From assembly GCA_964559125.1 (NCBI GenBank), contig CAZLGW010000016.1, positions 1-64,000 of the forward strand: a DNA stretch of 64,000 nt. Reading direction: 5' to 3'. Shown here one piece after another: positions 35,856 through 45,822 of this stretch (position 1 is its first letter; each line of letters starts with the position of its first letter). The stretch is from Ravibacter sp964559125 (lineage in GTDB: Bacteria; Bacteroidota; Bacteroidia; Cytophagales; Spirosomataceae). Both the position numbers and the translations under genes were made by a program. The notes under the pieces are model-generated. The model had not been told where the DNA came from. It ran no database searches and was given only the letters and a program-made list of their open reading frames with translations.

Positions 35856-37463
35856 TCATTCCAACTCCGCCAACGCTTCCTTCATCGCCTTTAAAAGATG
35901 CAGGGTAAATTTCTCGTAATACTTATGCCGGTTCTGATCTATTTCAAAACGGGTCGTCCCGGTAACATTCTTCAGTTCGAGGACTTCGGTGAGCGATGCA
36001 TGGTCAAGCTTCTTTAACGCTTTCATCAGTTCTTCCATCAAACCGGGGATCCTGGTAGAGCGGGGGAAACCCGAAAATCCGTGGCGTCGCTGCCATTGCT
36101 CGAAATTCAGGATAAACCGCTTCATAGAACCGGAAAGCCCCGGTGAATTGCCGGGATACTGATCGGCTGCGAGAATGAATTCATGGATTGACGCCCTCGC
36201 CCGGAGCTGCAGGATAAGGTCTTCCACAAACCGGTGTGCATCATTGAATATCAATCCGCCCAGCGAGCCCGGCTGAAGGTTCTGCACCAGCAGAGACGTA
36301 AGCTTTTCGGCTTCCCGGTACATTCCGGCGGGGTCTTCTCCCATCAGCACCTCCCATGCTTCCACAATACTGCTACCCTGCCCGATGACCAATTGCCCGG
36401 CAAATGAGATGTAATCATCCCTTTCGGCTGTAAGTCCCTGTGCTCCACGGGCCAGCGCAAAAGTATTGGGCAACTGTACGCAGTGCTGCTGGGCATTGCC
36501 CAGTATGCCCTTTGCTCCTACGTCCTGCCCTCCCTTATAGGCCACACCGTCATTGTAGTTTGTAAAAGGGAAGGACGGCTCCCTCTCGATGAAACCGTAT
36601 TTGAAGGTTACGACCTTATCTCCAACGCCCGAAGAAGCGGCTATTTTAGCGATATCATTTTCATACCTGCTGCCGGCAACGCCCCACGGTTCGTTTTCCT
36701 GCCGGGAAAGCATGGTGAGTAATTTCTGCAAATCTGAAGCTGATGTCGGTTTCCCGTTCCCCGAATACATCTTGCCAGTAGTTTCCCATCCCTGGTGTGT
36801 CCAGACGTAAAGCTCCAGCCCTTCACGCAGGCTGTTCAGCATTTCCCGGTGCCGGCTGAAGATCTCCACAAAATCTTCATTTTTGCAGTCAGGCCACCCG
36901 CCCGGGTCCCCGTCGATCAGGAAAAATCCGTTGGCCTGCTTAAAATACCGGCATAGCTCCTTACGCCTTTCCATCATTTTCTGCAGGTCGCCGGGCTTTG
37001 TAGGGTTCACCAGGACGCTGCAATAATTATAAGGCCTCTTTTCCAGGGTGTACCTGGCAGCTTCTTCGTTATTGGCGGCGACATTCGGTGTCAGTGTAAA
37101 ATAGACGCGCATATGCAGCTCCTCCTGCGCCACCTTCACTACTAATGACATTTTCTCCAGGTGGGCTTTGTCGCTATACGTCAGCGGATCGGGCATCGTC
37201 TCGATAACCGGCCAGATCACTACCGTGTTGTAACCCAGCTTATTGAGGGATTGCAAATAGCCCCGCCAGTCGTCCAGGCTCCAGGTACGCGCTGCATAGG
37301 GATAATTAAATGACCAATGCATGTGCACATACATGCCCAGCATTTTCGTATTGCCATCCGCCTTTACCTGCGAATAGCTCTTCCCCGTATATAATAAAAA
37401 CAGGAAGATACAAAGCAGCAATCCCCGCCCGGCGCCAATACTTCTGATAATCAAGGAACCCAT
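35856..37463 (-). CDS. Secreted TIM-barrel-like protein, probable glycosidase of unknown family
   Basis: A 535-residue exported protein (signal peptide ends GKSYSQ). The front part looks like a (beta/alpha)8 barrel: MYVHMHWSFNYPYAARTW, YNTVVIWPVIETMPDPLTYSD, VYFTLTPNVAANN, and NGFFLIDGDPGGWPDCKNEDF with clustered acids that could be catalytic (DGDP near 180). VTFKYGFIEREPSF and a helical C-terminal region follow. No known GH family was recognised; the layout is reminiscent of GH20/GH84-type barrels but that is weak. It is the last gene of locus C, 68 bases after susD, so it presumably acts on the glycan captured by that pair. Confidence 0.7.
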   Translation of the reverse strand: MGSLIIRSIGAGRGLLLCIFLFLLYTGKSYSQVKADGNTKMLGMYVHMHWSFNYPYAARTWSLDDWRGYLQSLNKLGYNTVVIWPVIETMPDPLTYSDKAHLEKMSLVVKVAQEELHMRVYFTLTPNVAANNEEAARYTLEKRPYNYCSVLVNPTKPGDLQKMMERRKELCRYFKQANGFFLIDGDPGGWPDCKNEDFVEIFSRHREMLNSLREGLELYVWTHQGWETTGKMYSGNGKPTSASDLQKLLTMLSRQENEPWGVAGSRYENDIAKIAASSGVGDKVVTFKYGFIEREPSFPFTNYNDGVAYKGGQDVGAKGILGNAQQHCVQLPNTFALARGAQGLTAERDDYISFAGQLVIGQGSSIVEAWEVLMGEDPAGMYREAEKLTSLLVQNLQPGSLGGLIFNDAHRFVEDLILQLRARASIHEFILAADQYPGNSPGLSGSMKRFILNFEQWQRRHGFSGFPRSTRIPGLMEELMKALKKLDHASLTEVLELKNVTGTTRFEIDQNRHKYYEKFTLHLLKAMKEALAELE

Positions 37464-37531
37464 AGTCGAATTATTAAAGTAGAAATATAATATAAACCGG
37501 CGTCACCAAGAATTGCAGCTGTGTTTCAGTA

Positions 37532-38962
37532 TCAGTTATAGCCGGGATTTTGAACCAGCCCGGGGTTAACGCTCACCTCCCTGAATGGTATCGGAAAGAG
37601 CACTTTGTGGTCCGCGACATTGTAGTTTACCACCAGGTAGCCACCATATTTCTGGTACTTTTCCTTGTAGGCGCGCATGGTAGACAGCATCGTCCCGGTT
37701 CTCACCAGGTCAAACCACCGGTGCCCTTCAAAGCACAGCTCGACTCTCCTCTCTCTTTGAATGGCCTGCCTCAATTCCTCCTGTCCGGTATCTGTCAATA
37801 AAGGCAGGCCCGCCCGCGCCCTTACCTGGTTTAGAGAATTCAAAGCCCCTGCCATATCGCCGGTTTCATTCTGTGCTTCAGACAACAGCAGCAAAACATC
37901 GGGGTACCTGATCACCGGCCAGTTGTTTTTACCTTCGTTGGCGGCTATGGGCCTGTCCTTAAATTTGAGCGTATAATATAATGAGTCGGGAGAAGGCCAG
38001 AATGCGATCGCAACCTTCTTCCTAAGGTCGCCTTCTTCAAACGCATTGTACAGATCGAGTGTACCGGAGTTGGCGCTCCCGGGACTTCCGCCGCTCGTAA
38101 TCTCCGTTCCCGAGCCTGCGGGTGCAAAGCTGATCGAAAAATTGCTACCCTCTCCGAAACCGGCGCCTCCCAGGTACTGAACATCAAAAATAATCTCCTC
38201 GTTGTTCTTATTCCCTACACTGAAAACCTGTTCGTAGTCGGGCAACAGCCTGTACCGGTTTGAACCCGCCACACCTTTCAAAACAAGCAATGCAGCATCA
38301 AATTCCCTGTTCGTCACATACACCTTACTTAGCAGGGCGGAAGCTGCACCGCTCGTCGCCCTGCCGATATTACCGGCGTCGTATTGGTCGGGAAGATTTT
38401 CTGCCGCAAATAAAAGATCGGATTTAATCTGGCTGTAAACCTCCTGAACCGGGACCCTAAGGAAAGTATAGGCTTCTTCCTCGCTTTCTATACTTTTCAA
38501 GACCAGCGGGACATCGCCGAAGAGCTGCACAAGGTTGAAATAAATCAACGCTCTCGTAAACCTGGCTTCGCCCTGGTATTGCTTTTTCAGATCAGGATTC
38601 ATGTCAAAAGGCTCGATCCTCTCCAGTATCGTATTACACCTGGCGATCACCGAATAGGAATTCACCCAGTTATTCTGAATTTCCCCAGTACTTGGCAGCC
38701 AGTTCAGCTGGTCGAGCGGTCCCATAGCCAGGGTATACCCATTTATCTGTGCATTATCGGAAGGTATTTCGGCAAGCAGGTAAAAACCGGAGTAATAGCT
38801 TCTCAAGCCGTTGTACATCCCGTTTACCGCCGCAGTAAAATCAGAAGTGCTCCTGAAATAGCTGTCCTGGCGAACCGTAGTCGGAGACTCAATATCTACA
38901 AAATCAGAACAGGAAGCAAAAAGTCCGCCCAGGGTAAGAAATGTAATAATCGCCTTTCTCAT
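37532..38962 (-). CDS. SusD/RagB-type outer-membrane lipoprotein (locus C)
   Basis: A 476-residue SusD-like protein, the shortest of the four. The lipobox is LFASC (Cys 18), followed by SDFVDIESPTTVRQDSYF. The common C-terminal blocks RRVELCFEGHRWFDLVRTG and KVLFPIPFREVSVNPGLVQNPGY are present. It pairs with the SusC encoded 10 bases upstream. Its compact size suggests a small oligosaccharide ligand, though that is inference. Confidence 0.95.
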   Translation of the reverse strand: MRKAIITFLTLGGLFASCSDFVDIESPTTVRQDSYFRSTSDFTAAVNGMYNGLRSYYSGFYLLAEIPSDNAQINGYTLAMGPLDQLNWLPSTGEIQNNWVNSYSVIARCNTILERIEPFDMNPDLKKQYQGEARFTRALIYFNLVQLFGDVPLVLKSIESEEEAYTFLRVPVQEVYSQIKSDLLFAAENLPDQYDAGNIGRATSGAASALLSKVYVTNREFDAALLVLKGVAGSNRYRLLPDYEQVFSVGNKNNEEIIFDVQYLGGAGFGEGSNFSISFAPAGSGTEITSGGSPGSANSGTLDLYNAFEEGDLRKKVAIAFWPSPDSLYYTLKFKDRPIAANEGKNNWPVIRYPDVLLLLSEAQNETGDMAGALNSLNQVRARAGLPLLTDTGQEELRQAIQRERRVELCFEGHRWFDLVRTGTMLSTMRAYKEKYQKYGGYLVVNYNVADHKVLFPIPFREVSVNPGLVQNPGYN

Positions 38963-38972
38963 GGGTATTTGT

Positions 38973-41900
38973 TTAAAAACCGATATTCAAACCAATCATA
39001 ATACTTCTGTTGACAGGATAGGTCGCCTGATCCGAACCGGGCTGATACACCGTTTCTCCGTACTGGCTTGGCTCCGGGTTGAAACCCGGGTAGCCTGTAA
39101 ATGTCAGCAGGTTTTGTGCCGAAACATATACGCGGGTTGAGTTCAAACCCAGCTTCCTCTGTATTACTGCCGGTAGGGTATACCCTAAAGTCACATTTCT
39201 CAGGCGTAGAAATGAACCCTTATACACGGCATAGGAATGTAAATTACTTGCCGTACCAAACCCCGCCCGCACCGTACCTACCCTCGCGTACTTGACGTCG
39301 CGGTCGGGATCGGCGGGATCAAAATAATTGTCGGCCATCTCCTTCACGGCATTCCATCTGCCGATCCAGAGCTCCGAATGGCGGCTGGCCCCGTTGATAA
39401 TGTCATTGCCGGCGACACCCTGCAAAATGAAACTGAAATCAAATCCTGAAAAAGAAAAGGTGTTGGTAGCGCCGAATAACAGCTTGGGAAAACCGTTCCC
39501 GAGAAGTGTTCTGTCGCCTTCATTAATGACGCCGTCCTCATTTACATCCCTGATCTGGTAGTCGCCCACTCCCGAGCCGGTCCATTGCGGAAGGGTATTC
39601 AGCTGGCTTTCATTTTTGATAACACCGTCTATGATAAACCCGTAAAAGTTACCCAGGGGATCACCGACCCTAATCCTGTATACGTCGTTCCATCCTGGTG
39701 TCCCGGGAAGTGAATTCAGCGCTTCCCTCCCACCCAGGTCCAATACCTTGGTTGCATTAAAGCTGGCGTTCAGCGTGGTATTCCAGGTTAGTCGTCCGTT
39801 CAGGTTATGAGTGGTCAGATCCAGCTCTATCCCTTTGTTTTCCAAAGAACCGATATTTGTCTGGAAGGAAGTTGCGTAGCCTACCAACGCCGGCAGGTCT
39901 TTTGCAAACAGCATTCCCTGTGTCCTTTTGTGGTACACGTCCACGGTCAGGTAGATCCTGTCTCTCAGGAATGATGTCTCCAGGCCCACGTTTACCTGCC
40001 TGCTCTTCTCCCAGGTCAGATCGCGGTTCATAAAGCCCGACGGGCGTGCGCCCGGGTACCTGAGTTCGTTGTAGCTGTAGTGGCTCGCAGTCATTCCGCT
40101 GATCCAGGTAAAATCCCCGATATTCGCATTACCGGTTTCACCATAGCTGGCTCTGAGCTTTAATTCGCCAGGAAAATTCCGGTCTTTCAGGAAAGGCTCT
40201 TCGGAAATCCTCCACCCGGCGGAATAGGACTGGAACACGCCGAATTTATTATTCGCCCCAAACCTGGAAGAGCCGTCGGTCCGTACCGATCCCGACAAAA
40301 GATACTTGTTCCTGAAATCATAGTTAACCCTCGCTGCATAGGAGAGGAAGCTGTGAACGCCGTAGCTAATCGAACCGGCCTGGTTGGAAGATGCCGTCGG
40401 GTTGCGGACCAGGTCGTTGGTAAAACTCCCTACCCTGCCGGTAGTTGTCGTACTGGTAGCAGAATATTTCTGCATGGAATACAATAACATGGCAGACAGG
40501 TTATGTGCATTGTTAAAGCTCTTTTCGTAGGTCAGGTTATTTTCCCATACCCAGTCTATATCCCTGCTGTTACCGGCGCTGCTCGCGATACCACCCAACT
40601 GTGGTGTCGAAAGGTTGGCAAACGGCGAAGTAAGGCTTGCCAGCGTCGAAGGCGTATAGTTTTCCGAGAAGCCGGCACCTATCAACGCTCCCCATTGAGT
40701 TCTGAATTTAAGCCCCGTTAACGGTTTCCATTCTAAAAACAAGTTGTTGATAAGCCCGAACCTGGTGCTGCGTCGATGTTCCAGTTCGAGGATTGCCAGC
40801 GGGTTGAAACCGCCTGTTTCACCAAAGCCGTACTGGGTATGAGGGAGAACATTATTGTGCCCGTAATCTCCGTTTGGCAGCCTGACATCCACCACCGGCG
40901 GCACTATCATCGCCAGGTAAATCGGGCTGTATCCCCAGTTTCCGGGGTCGCGCGGCATCGGTCTGAGATTGGTAATCGTATAGGATGGTGCAAAATTGGC
41001 GCCGATACTCAACCTCTTTGTCAGATCCGCATCGATATTGGTACGAACCGATATAACTTTATAATCTGTCCCTATCATTGTACCGGTCTGGTTCAAAAAA
41101 CTCCCGGATATGGAATATCGGATTTTTTCGGTACCGCCCCTTGCACTCAGCTCCACTTTAGACATCGGAGCTTTCCTGAATATCACGTCCTGCCAGTCGG
41201 TATCCGGCAAATTTTCGGGCTGGTAATAGGCGTCGGGTATCTGCAGCCCGGAAGCGTCGCGTGCGTCTTTCGCATACTTCAGATATTCGGCTTTGTTCAT
41301 TACCTCTATACGCCGGGCTACATTCTGTATCCCGGAATAAGCATTAACATTGAAATTCACCTTTCCTTTTTGTCCTCTTTTGGTAGTGACGATGATCACC
41401 CCGTTTGCCGCCCTTGATCCGTATATCGCTGCAGACGCCGCATCTTTCAATACTTGGATAGATTCTATATCCGATACGTTGATCCGGTTAAACTCGGCAG
41501 CACTCTGCAGCGGGTACCCGTCCACCACATATAAAGGACTATTTGAAGCACCGAGCGACCCTATCCCTCTTATTCTTATAGTAGGGGCCGCCCCCGGAAC
41601 ATCACCGGCTCCGGCCTGTATCTGTACGCCCGCTGCCAGGCCGGCCAGGGCATCTCCGGGCATAGCCACAGGAAGATGATTGACTTCCTTACCGGATACC
41701 CTGCTGATGGCTGTCGACAGTTTCTTTTTGGATTGTGTCCCATATCCTATCACCACCACCTCTTCAAGGCTCTTTTCATCGACTTCCAGCGAAATGTCAA
41801 TCACAGCCCTGCTCCCTACCGTCACTTCCTTACTGATATAGCCGACAAATGAAAATATCAGAACAGCATTTTCATCCGGCACCTCTAAGGAGTACCGGCC

Positions 41901-42152
41901 GTCCGAATTGGTGATCATCCCCTGCTGCGTCCCTTTGATCAGGATGCTCACACCGGGCAATGACTCTCCTTTCTGATCGCTGACCTGACCCCTTACTTCC
42001 CTGGATACGGGGAAAACCTGCTCCTTCAGATCAGGTACGGTGAAGGCGGATACCGGCAGACAATTCAGAAAAACCATACAAAAAACCAGCCCCGCCACGG
42101 CGATTCTTCCGGGCTTTTTAACAGGGAGTTCAGGTGTAGTCATTTTATCCAT
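38973..42152 (-). CDS. SusC/RagA-type TonB-dependent transporter (locus C)
   Basis: About 1059 residues from ATG 42152 (MDKMTTPELP). The frame extends to 42239, but a TAACTTTG promoter box at 42186-42179 lies inside that extension, so the longer start is unlikely. It has a hydrophobic leader, a carboxypeptidase-regulatory-like domain (REVRGQVSDQKGESLPGVS), LEEVVVIGYG, plug and barrel, ending IMIGLNIGF. There is no STN domain, so it is not wired to a sigma/anti-sigma pair; the AraC regulator of the same locus is the likely control. The N-terminal domain is very close to that of the locus B SusC. Confidence 0.94.
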   Translation of the reverse strand: MDKMTTPELPVKKPGRIAVAGLVFCMVFLNCLPVSAFTVPDLKEQVFPVSREVRGQVSDQKGESLPGVSILIKGTQQGMITNSDGRYSLEVPDENAVLIFSFVGYISKEVTVGSRAVIDISLEVDEKSLEEVVVIGYGTQSKKKLSTAISRVSGKEVNHLPVAMPGDALAGLAAGVQIQAGAGDVPGAAPTIRIRGIGSLGASNSPLYVVDGYPLQSAAEFNRINVSDIESIQVLKDAASAAIYGSRAANGVIIVTTKRGQKGKVNFNVNAYSGIQNVARRIEVMNKAEYLKYAKDARDASGLQIPDAYYQPENLPDTDWQDVIFRKAPMSKVELSARGGTEKIRYSISGSFLNQTGTMIGTDYKVISVRTNIDADLTKRLSIGANFAPSYTITNLRPMPRDPGNWGYSPIYLAMIVPPVVDVRLPNGDYGHNNVLPHTQYGFGETGGFNPLAILELEHRRSTRFGLINNLFLEWKPLTGLKFRTQWGALIGAGFSENYTPSTLASLTSPFANLSTPQLGGIASSAGNSRDIDWVWENNLTYEKSFNNAHNLSAMLLYSMQKYSATSTTTTGRVGSFTNDLVRNPTASSNQAGSISYGVHSFLSYAARVNYDFRNKYLLSGSVRTDGSSRFGANNKFGVFQSYSAGWRISEEPFLKDRNFPGELKLRASYGETGNANIGDFTWISGMTASHYSYNELRYPGARPSGFMNRDLTWEKSRQVNVGLETSFLRDRIYLTVDVYHKRTQGMLFAKDLPALVGYATSFQTNIGSLENKGIELDLTTHNLNGRLTWNTTLNASFNATKVLDLGGREALNSLPGTPGWNDVYRIRVGDPLGNFYGFIIDGVIKNESQLNTLPQWTGSGVGDYQIRDVNEDGVINEGDRTLLGNGFPKLLFGATNTFSFSGFDFSFILQGVAGNDIINGASRHSELWIGRWNAVKEMADNYFDPADPDRDVKYARVGTVRAGFGTASNLHSYAVYKGSFLRLRNVTLGYTLPAVIQRKLGLNSTRVYVSAQNLLTFTGYPGFNPEPSQYGETVYQPGSDQATYPVNRSIMIGLNIGF

Positions 42153-42178
42153 ACAATTAACCTTTAGTAATGAATACC

Positions 42179-42186
42179 CAAAGTTA
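42179..42186 (-). promoter_or_regulatory. -7 box of the locus C susC promoter (TAACTTTG)
   Basis: TAACTTTG on the minus strand fully matches the Bacteroidota TAnnTTTG box. The -33 position holds TTT rather than TTG. Transcription would begin near 42172, about 20 bases ahead of ATG 42152, which decides the susC start. Confidence 0.5.
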
Positions 42187-42290
42187 AATGCCTTATGATC
42201 ACCTAAATATGATGAGGTTAACAGGATCTGTCCTCCCATTACCCATCCCTTCCGATTTTCATCACCGGCCTCATACGGCGGCGTGGCGGA

Positions 42291-43262
42291 CTAGTCGCCG
42301 GTACTTTCCAGCAGTCCTTTAAGATAGCCTAAAGCAAACAACCGGCCCATTTCGGCATAGCCGGGCTCCAGGTTGTCTTCACCCACCAGCGTGGGGGTAT
42401 GATCGATACGTACGGGGCCGTCGAACCCGACCTCCTTATAGGCCCTGACGGCCTCGGGCATATTGGTTTGCCCATCGTCATGAAACGTTTCGGTAAAGTT
42501 CTCCGCCGTCCCCCTGATATCCCGGAAGTGGACAAAGAACAGCTTCTTTCTGCTTCCGAAGTGCCTGATCACCGACGGGATATCGGCTCCTGCAGCTGCC
42601 AGCGTTCCCTGGCAGAGCGTGATACCGCTGTAGTCGCTGGGTACCAGGTTGATAGCCTTGTCCAGAGCCTCCATGCTGGTAAGGATACGCGAGATCCCCC
42701 GGATACTGTTCACGGGCGGGTCGTCGGGGTGGAGAGCCAGCTTTACCCTGCATTCTTCCGCCACCGGCACAATAGCCTCCAGGAAGTATTTCAGGTTATC
42801 CCACAACCGCTCCTCTGTCACGATGCCCGACTCGGTCAGGGGCGCATTTTTCATCAGGGAATGGTCATAGCTTGTAACAAGCGCCCCTCCGCGTGCAGGG
42901 GTGGTTGTCGACGTACGGACCCAGTTAAACCCAGCCATGAAATTATAGCAGAACACCGGAATACCGAGTGCGCCCATATTACGGATCAATTGTTTACAGC
43001 ATTCTATATCCTTGTCCCTGTTGCCGGTACCAAGCTTCATATCGTGCATCTGGCCGTCGAGGCCCGGTTCAATAACCTCCAGCTGAAATCCGAAATTCCT
43101 GTAACTTTCCCTGAGGTTCAATAAATCCATAAACTCCCACGACACCTTGCCATCAGCGTCTAACGGCAGCCGGGAAACCGCATGAGTAGCTCCGCCCTGG
43201 CGGGCAATCCACCATAGCTTATGCCTGAACGGCGGAAGAATGTCCGAAATCTTCATTCTCAT
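42291..43262 (-). CDS. uxuA: Mannonate dehydratase
   Basis: A 323-residue cytoplasmic enzyme from ATG 43262 (MRMKISDILPPF). The frame opens 14 codons earlier at a TTG that I reject. Family blocks are KLALHPDDPP, GITLCQGTLAAAG, FFVHFRDIRG, ETFHDDGQTNMPEAV and RIDHTP, holding the His, Cys and Asp/Glu metal ligands of UxuA. The reaction is D-mannonate to 2-keto-3-deoxy-D-gluconate, the third step of glucuronate breakdown. The other steps (isomerase, reductase, kinase, aldolase) are not in the window. It lies 49 bases after a sugar porter and before a SusC/SusD pair, pointing to a glucuronate-containing glycan. Confidence 0.93.
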   Translation of the reverse strand: MRMKISDILPPFRHKLWWIARQGGATHAVSRLPLDADGKVSWEFMDLLNLRESYRNFGFQLEVIEPGLDGQMHDMKLGTGNRDKDIECCKQLIRNMGALGIPVFCYNFMAGFNWVRTSTTTPARGGALVTSYDHSLMKNAPLTESGIVTEERLWDNLKYFLEAIVPVAEECRVKLALHPDDPPVNSIRGISRILTSMEALDKAINLVPSDYSGITLCQGTLAAAGADIPSVIRHFGSRKKLFFVHFRDIRGTAENFTETFHDDGQTNMPEAVRAYKEVGFDGPVRIDHTPTLVGEDNLEPGYAEMGRLFALGYLKGLLESTGD

Positions 43263-43311
43263 CTGTGTACCATTATTTAATTTAGGTTGATCCCTTTGAG
43301 CCAATATCAGC

Positions 43312-44682
43312 CTATCGTTCCTCCCAGAGCCCGCCTGCCTTTTCCAGGCTCAGGCCCTTGGTTTCGGGGACAAACTTCCATGAAAACCACAGGCCCAGCG
43401 AGCAGACGGCGGCAAACATCAGGTATACGCCGGATGCGGTACCGTACTGCCTTGTAAACCAGTCGGTCAGAACCGGGAAAAACTGGGCGGTGATAAACGA
43501 GGCCGCATACAGGAAGAAGCACACTACCGCAAGCGCTTTTCCTCTTACCCTGTTGGGAAATATCTCCGATACGATAATCCAGCTCAACGGAGCAAGACCT
43601 ATGGTAAAAGCGCCGGCCGACATCAGCATAGGGATCAATGTAAACAGCGGAGGCCACCCCAAAGCCAGGTTGGCAGCCATGAGCAAATGCCCGGCAATCA
43701 TAAATGCAACCCCACCCATCAACAACCCGCGCCGGGAAAACCACCTGATAAAAGGGAAAGCCAGGAGGGTGGTCAGCAGTATGAACAGGTATACGGGGAT
43801 GGAACTGAGAATAGCGACTGAGCCAAAGCTGACCCCCACTTCAGTCATAATAGTAGGCGCGTACAGCAGGATCATATTGACGCCGTTGACCTGGGAAAAA
43901 ATCATAATGACTATCCCCACCAGGAGTGCACGCCTGATACCCGGCCGCAACAAATCTTTCAATGTGCCCTTATCGTCGGTCGAACGGGCCAGATCGGCTT
44001 TTATTTCTTCCAGCTCCTCTTCTCCCCGCTTTTTCCCGTTGATCCTGCTTAATACCGCCAGGGCTTCCGCCATCCGGTTGCGGGCTGCCAGCCACCTGGG
44101 ACTTTCGGGCACCAGCATCAACCCTGCGATCAGCAATGCAACCGGTACTGCCTGGGAGCCGAACATCCAGCGCCAGCCCCATCCGTCAAACGAAAAAAAG
44201 TACCCAACGACTACGGCGAGGTTGATCCCGATAACATTGGACAACTGATTGACATTGACCAGCGTTCCTCTCAGGTGTGGCGGCGACAGCTCGGCAATAT
44301 AGATAGGCGAGGATATCATGGCCAGCCCTATGCCGACGCCTCCCAGAAAGCGCCAGACTGCAAAATCCATGATCCCGACGGCAAAAGCCGAGCCGACCGT
44401 GGAGACCATGAAAAACAGCGCAGCCAGCATCATGGTTTTTTTCCTGCCCAGACGCTCGGTAAACCACATGCCAAACAACGGACCGGACACTGAGCCCAGG
44501 ATGGCGCTGCTCACGGCAAATCCTTTTAGTGCAGGGGTAAGTCCGAAGTCTACTTCCAGGAAAGGTAATGCCCCGGCTATGATCACCAGGTCAAAACCGA
44601 ACATAAAGCCCCCGATGGAAGCGATCAGAACAATCAGGTATGTAAATACTTTATTTCCTTGGTCTGTACTGCTGGGTTGCAT
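43312..44682 (-). CDS. MFS sugar porter
   Basis: A 456-residue inner-membrane transporter with 12 predicted helices. Sugar-porter marks are the first-helix GGFMFGFD, the loop GRKKTMM between helices 2 and 3, PESPRWLAARNR after helix 6, and the C-terminal PETKGLSLE. These place it with xylose/galactose/arabinose-type proton symporters of the MFS. With uxuA just downstream, the natural cargo is a hexuronate or an aldose from the same glycan. Which sugar cannot be read from sequence. Confidence 0.93.
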   Translation of the reverse strand: MQPSSTDQGNKVFTYLIVLIASIGGFMFGFDLVIIAGALPFLEVDFGLTPALKGFAVSSAILGSVSGPLFGMWFTERLGRKKTMMLAALFFMVSTVGSAFAVGIMDFAVWRFLGGVGIGLAMISSPIYIAELSPPHLRGTLVNVNQLSNVIGINLAVVVGYFFSFDGWGWRWMFGSQAVPVALLIAGLMLVPESPRWLAARNRMAEALAVLSRINGKKRGEEELEEIKADLARSTDDKGTLKDLLRPGIRRALLVGIVIMIFSQVNGVNMILLYAPTIMTEVGVSFGSVAILSSIPVYLFILLTTLLAFPFIRWFSRRGLLMGGVAFMIAGHLLMAANLALGWPPLFTLIPMLMSAGAFTIGLAPLSWIIVSEIFPNRVRGKALAVVCFFLYAASFITAQFFPVLTDWFTRQYGTASGVYLMFAAVCSLGLWFSWKFVPETKGLSLEKAGGLWEER

Positions 44683-44779
44683 AGCATTTGTTATTGCCTG
44701 TATGTAAAAGTACCCCGAAAAACCACCGGTATTTAGGGCAGTGTTACCTGAAAGTATAACCCGTTTATCCTGTTTCGAC

Positions 44780-45670
44780 TCAGCAGCCGTGCCTTGGCAC
44801 GTCGTTGCGGAAACGGAAAGGGCTTTTTCCCATATGTTCTTTAAATACTTTGCAGAAATGAGAGTCGGAGTTGTATCCGCACAAATGCGCTACGTCCGAA
44901 ATCGGGTGAGCCGTTTCGATCAGCAATTTACAGGCGCGGTTTATCCTGATCTCTTCCAGGTATTGGGAAAACTTTTTGTGGGTACGCGATTTGAAAAAAC
45001 GGCAAAAGGAAGGTTTCGTCATGCAGGCAATTTCAGCTACCTCGTCAAGGGTTATCTGGCGCTGCAGGTTGTTTTCCATGAACCGGAGCACCTGGATCAG
45101 CCGGTCAGGATACGGGTCGCTGTCCTCTGCCGTGTCATGATCCATGATCAGCCTCTTTTCAGCCGACATGGAAATGATATTCATGACCTGCAAAAGCCCC
45201 AACACTTTTTCAAAACCCGTTTTAGACGACAGCTTAACAAGTTCATCAGCAATAAGGCTCCTGGTTTTACCATAAATATTGATTCCTTTCGATGCTTGTT
45301 TCATCATCAGTTTAATATCATCCATTTCACCGGTTATATCAAACATACTTTCAAATACGGCAGGATTGATATATACGGTTATCACCCTGGACCTGAGCTT
45401 GGAGTCTTTCTCAAAATACACAGGGTCGCTCAGCCAGACATGAGGGACGTTAGAACCGATGAACACCATATCTCCCGATTGGAAATCGGCTACTTCATTC
45501 CCGATGATGCGTTTGCCATGACCTTCCAGGATCAGCGTTAACTGGAGTTCGGGATGCTTGTGATATGCGGGTCTCGCATGATATGGCGACGACAGGTAGG
45601 CGTCTTCCCGCATATCCAGGTACAATGGGTTTTTGACAAACGGAGTTATTTCTGTTTCAATGACCCTCAT
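44780..45670 (-). CDS. AraC-family transcriptional regulator
   Basis: A 296-residue cytoplasmic regulator. Residues about 20-150 form a cupin sensor domain (PAYHKHPELQLTLILEGHGKRIIGN, then FQSGDMVFIGSNVPHVW), and about 195-296 form two helix-turn-helix motifs (ITLDEVAEIACMTKPSFCRFFKS and ISDVAHLCGYNSDSHFCKVFKEHMGKSPFRFR). It precedes the MFS porter by 97 bases on the same strand and probably activates locus C in response to a sugar. Its own upstream gap holds two 7-base repeats spaced 21 bases apart (45753-45780). Confidence 0.94.
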   Translation of the reverse strand: MRVIETEITPFVKNPLYLDMREDAYLSSPYHARPAYHKHPELQLTLILEGHGKRIIGNEVADFQSGDMVFIGSNVPHVWLSDPVYFEKDSKLRSRVITVYINPAVFESMFDITGEMDDIKLMMKQASKGINIYGKTRSLIADELVKLSSKTGFEKVLGLLQVMNIISMSAEKRLIMDHDTAEDSDPYPDRLIQVLRFMENNLQRQITLDEVAEIACMTKPSFCRFFKSRTHKKFSQYLEEIRINRACKLLIETAHPISDVAHLCGYNSDSHFCKVFKEHMGKSPFRFRNDVPRHGC

Positions 45671-45713
45671 ATCCCTGTTAAGTTTTAGTCAGAATCCCGC
45701 ATACGAAATATAC

Positions 45714-45721
45714 CAAAGATA
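45714..45721 (-). promoter_or_regulatory. -7 box of the AraC gene promoter (TATCTTTG)
   Basis: TATCTTTG on the minus strand matches TAnnTTTG. No TTG occurs at -33, which fits a promoter that relies on an activator. The ATG at 45670 is about 40 bases from the expected start. Confidence 0.4.
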
Positions 45722-45752
45722 ACGGATTATGACGACAGACTGCTACCGGAGC

Positions 45753-45780
45753 ATTAACAAAAAATATAAGCAGATTAACA
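45753..45780 (-). repeat. Two ATTAACA direct repeats 21 bases apart, AraC-type half-sites?
   Basis: ATTAACA occurs at 45753-45759 and 45774-45780, start to start exactly 21 bases, or two turns of the helix. That is the usual spacing of AraC-family half-sites. They lie upstream of the regulator's own -7 box, over the -33 region. The sequences are AT-rich and chance cannot be excluded. Confidence 0.35.
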
Positions 45781-45822
45781 TTAATTCGATAAGAGTACCT
45801 CTTCCGAACGCTTATACCCCTC

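Noticed and set aside
42153..42239. N-terminal extension of the locus C SusC
   Set aside because: The extension is not signal-peptide-like and contains the likely promoter box at 42179-42186.
42240..42290. GC-rich repeats after uxuA as a terminator
   Set aside because: GGC..GACTAGTC..GCC pairs only with bulges and no loop, and no T run follows.
44789..44800. GTGCCTTGGCAC inverted repeat near the AraC stop
   Set aside because: It is inside the coding end of the gene, has a two-base loop and no T run.
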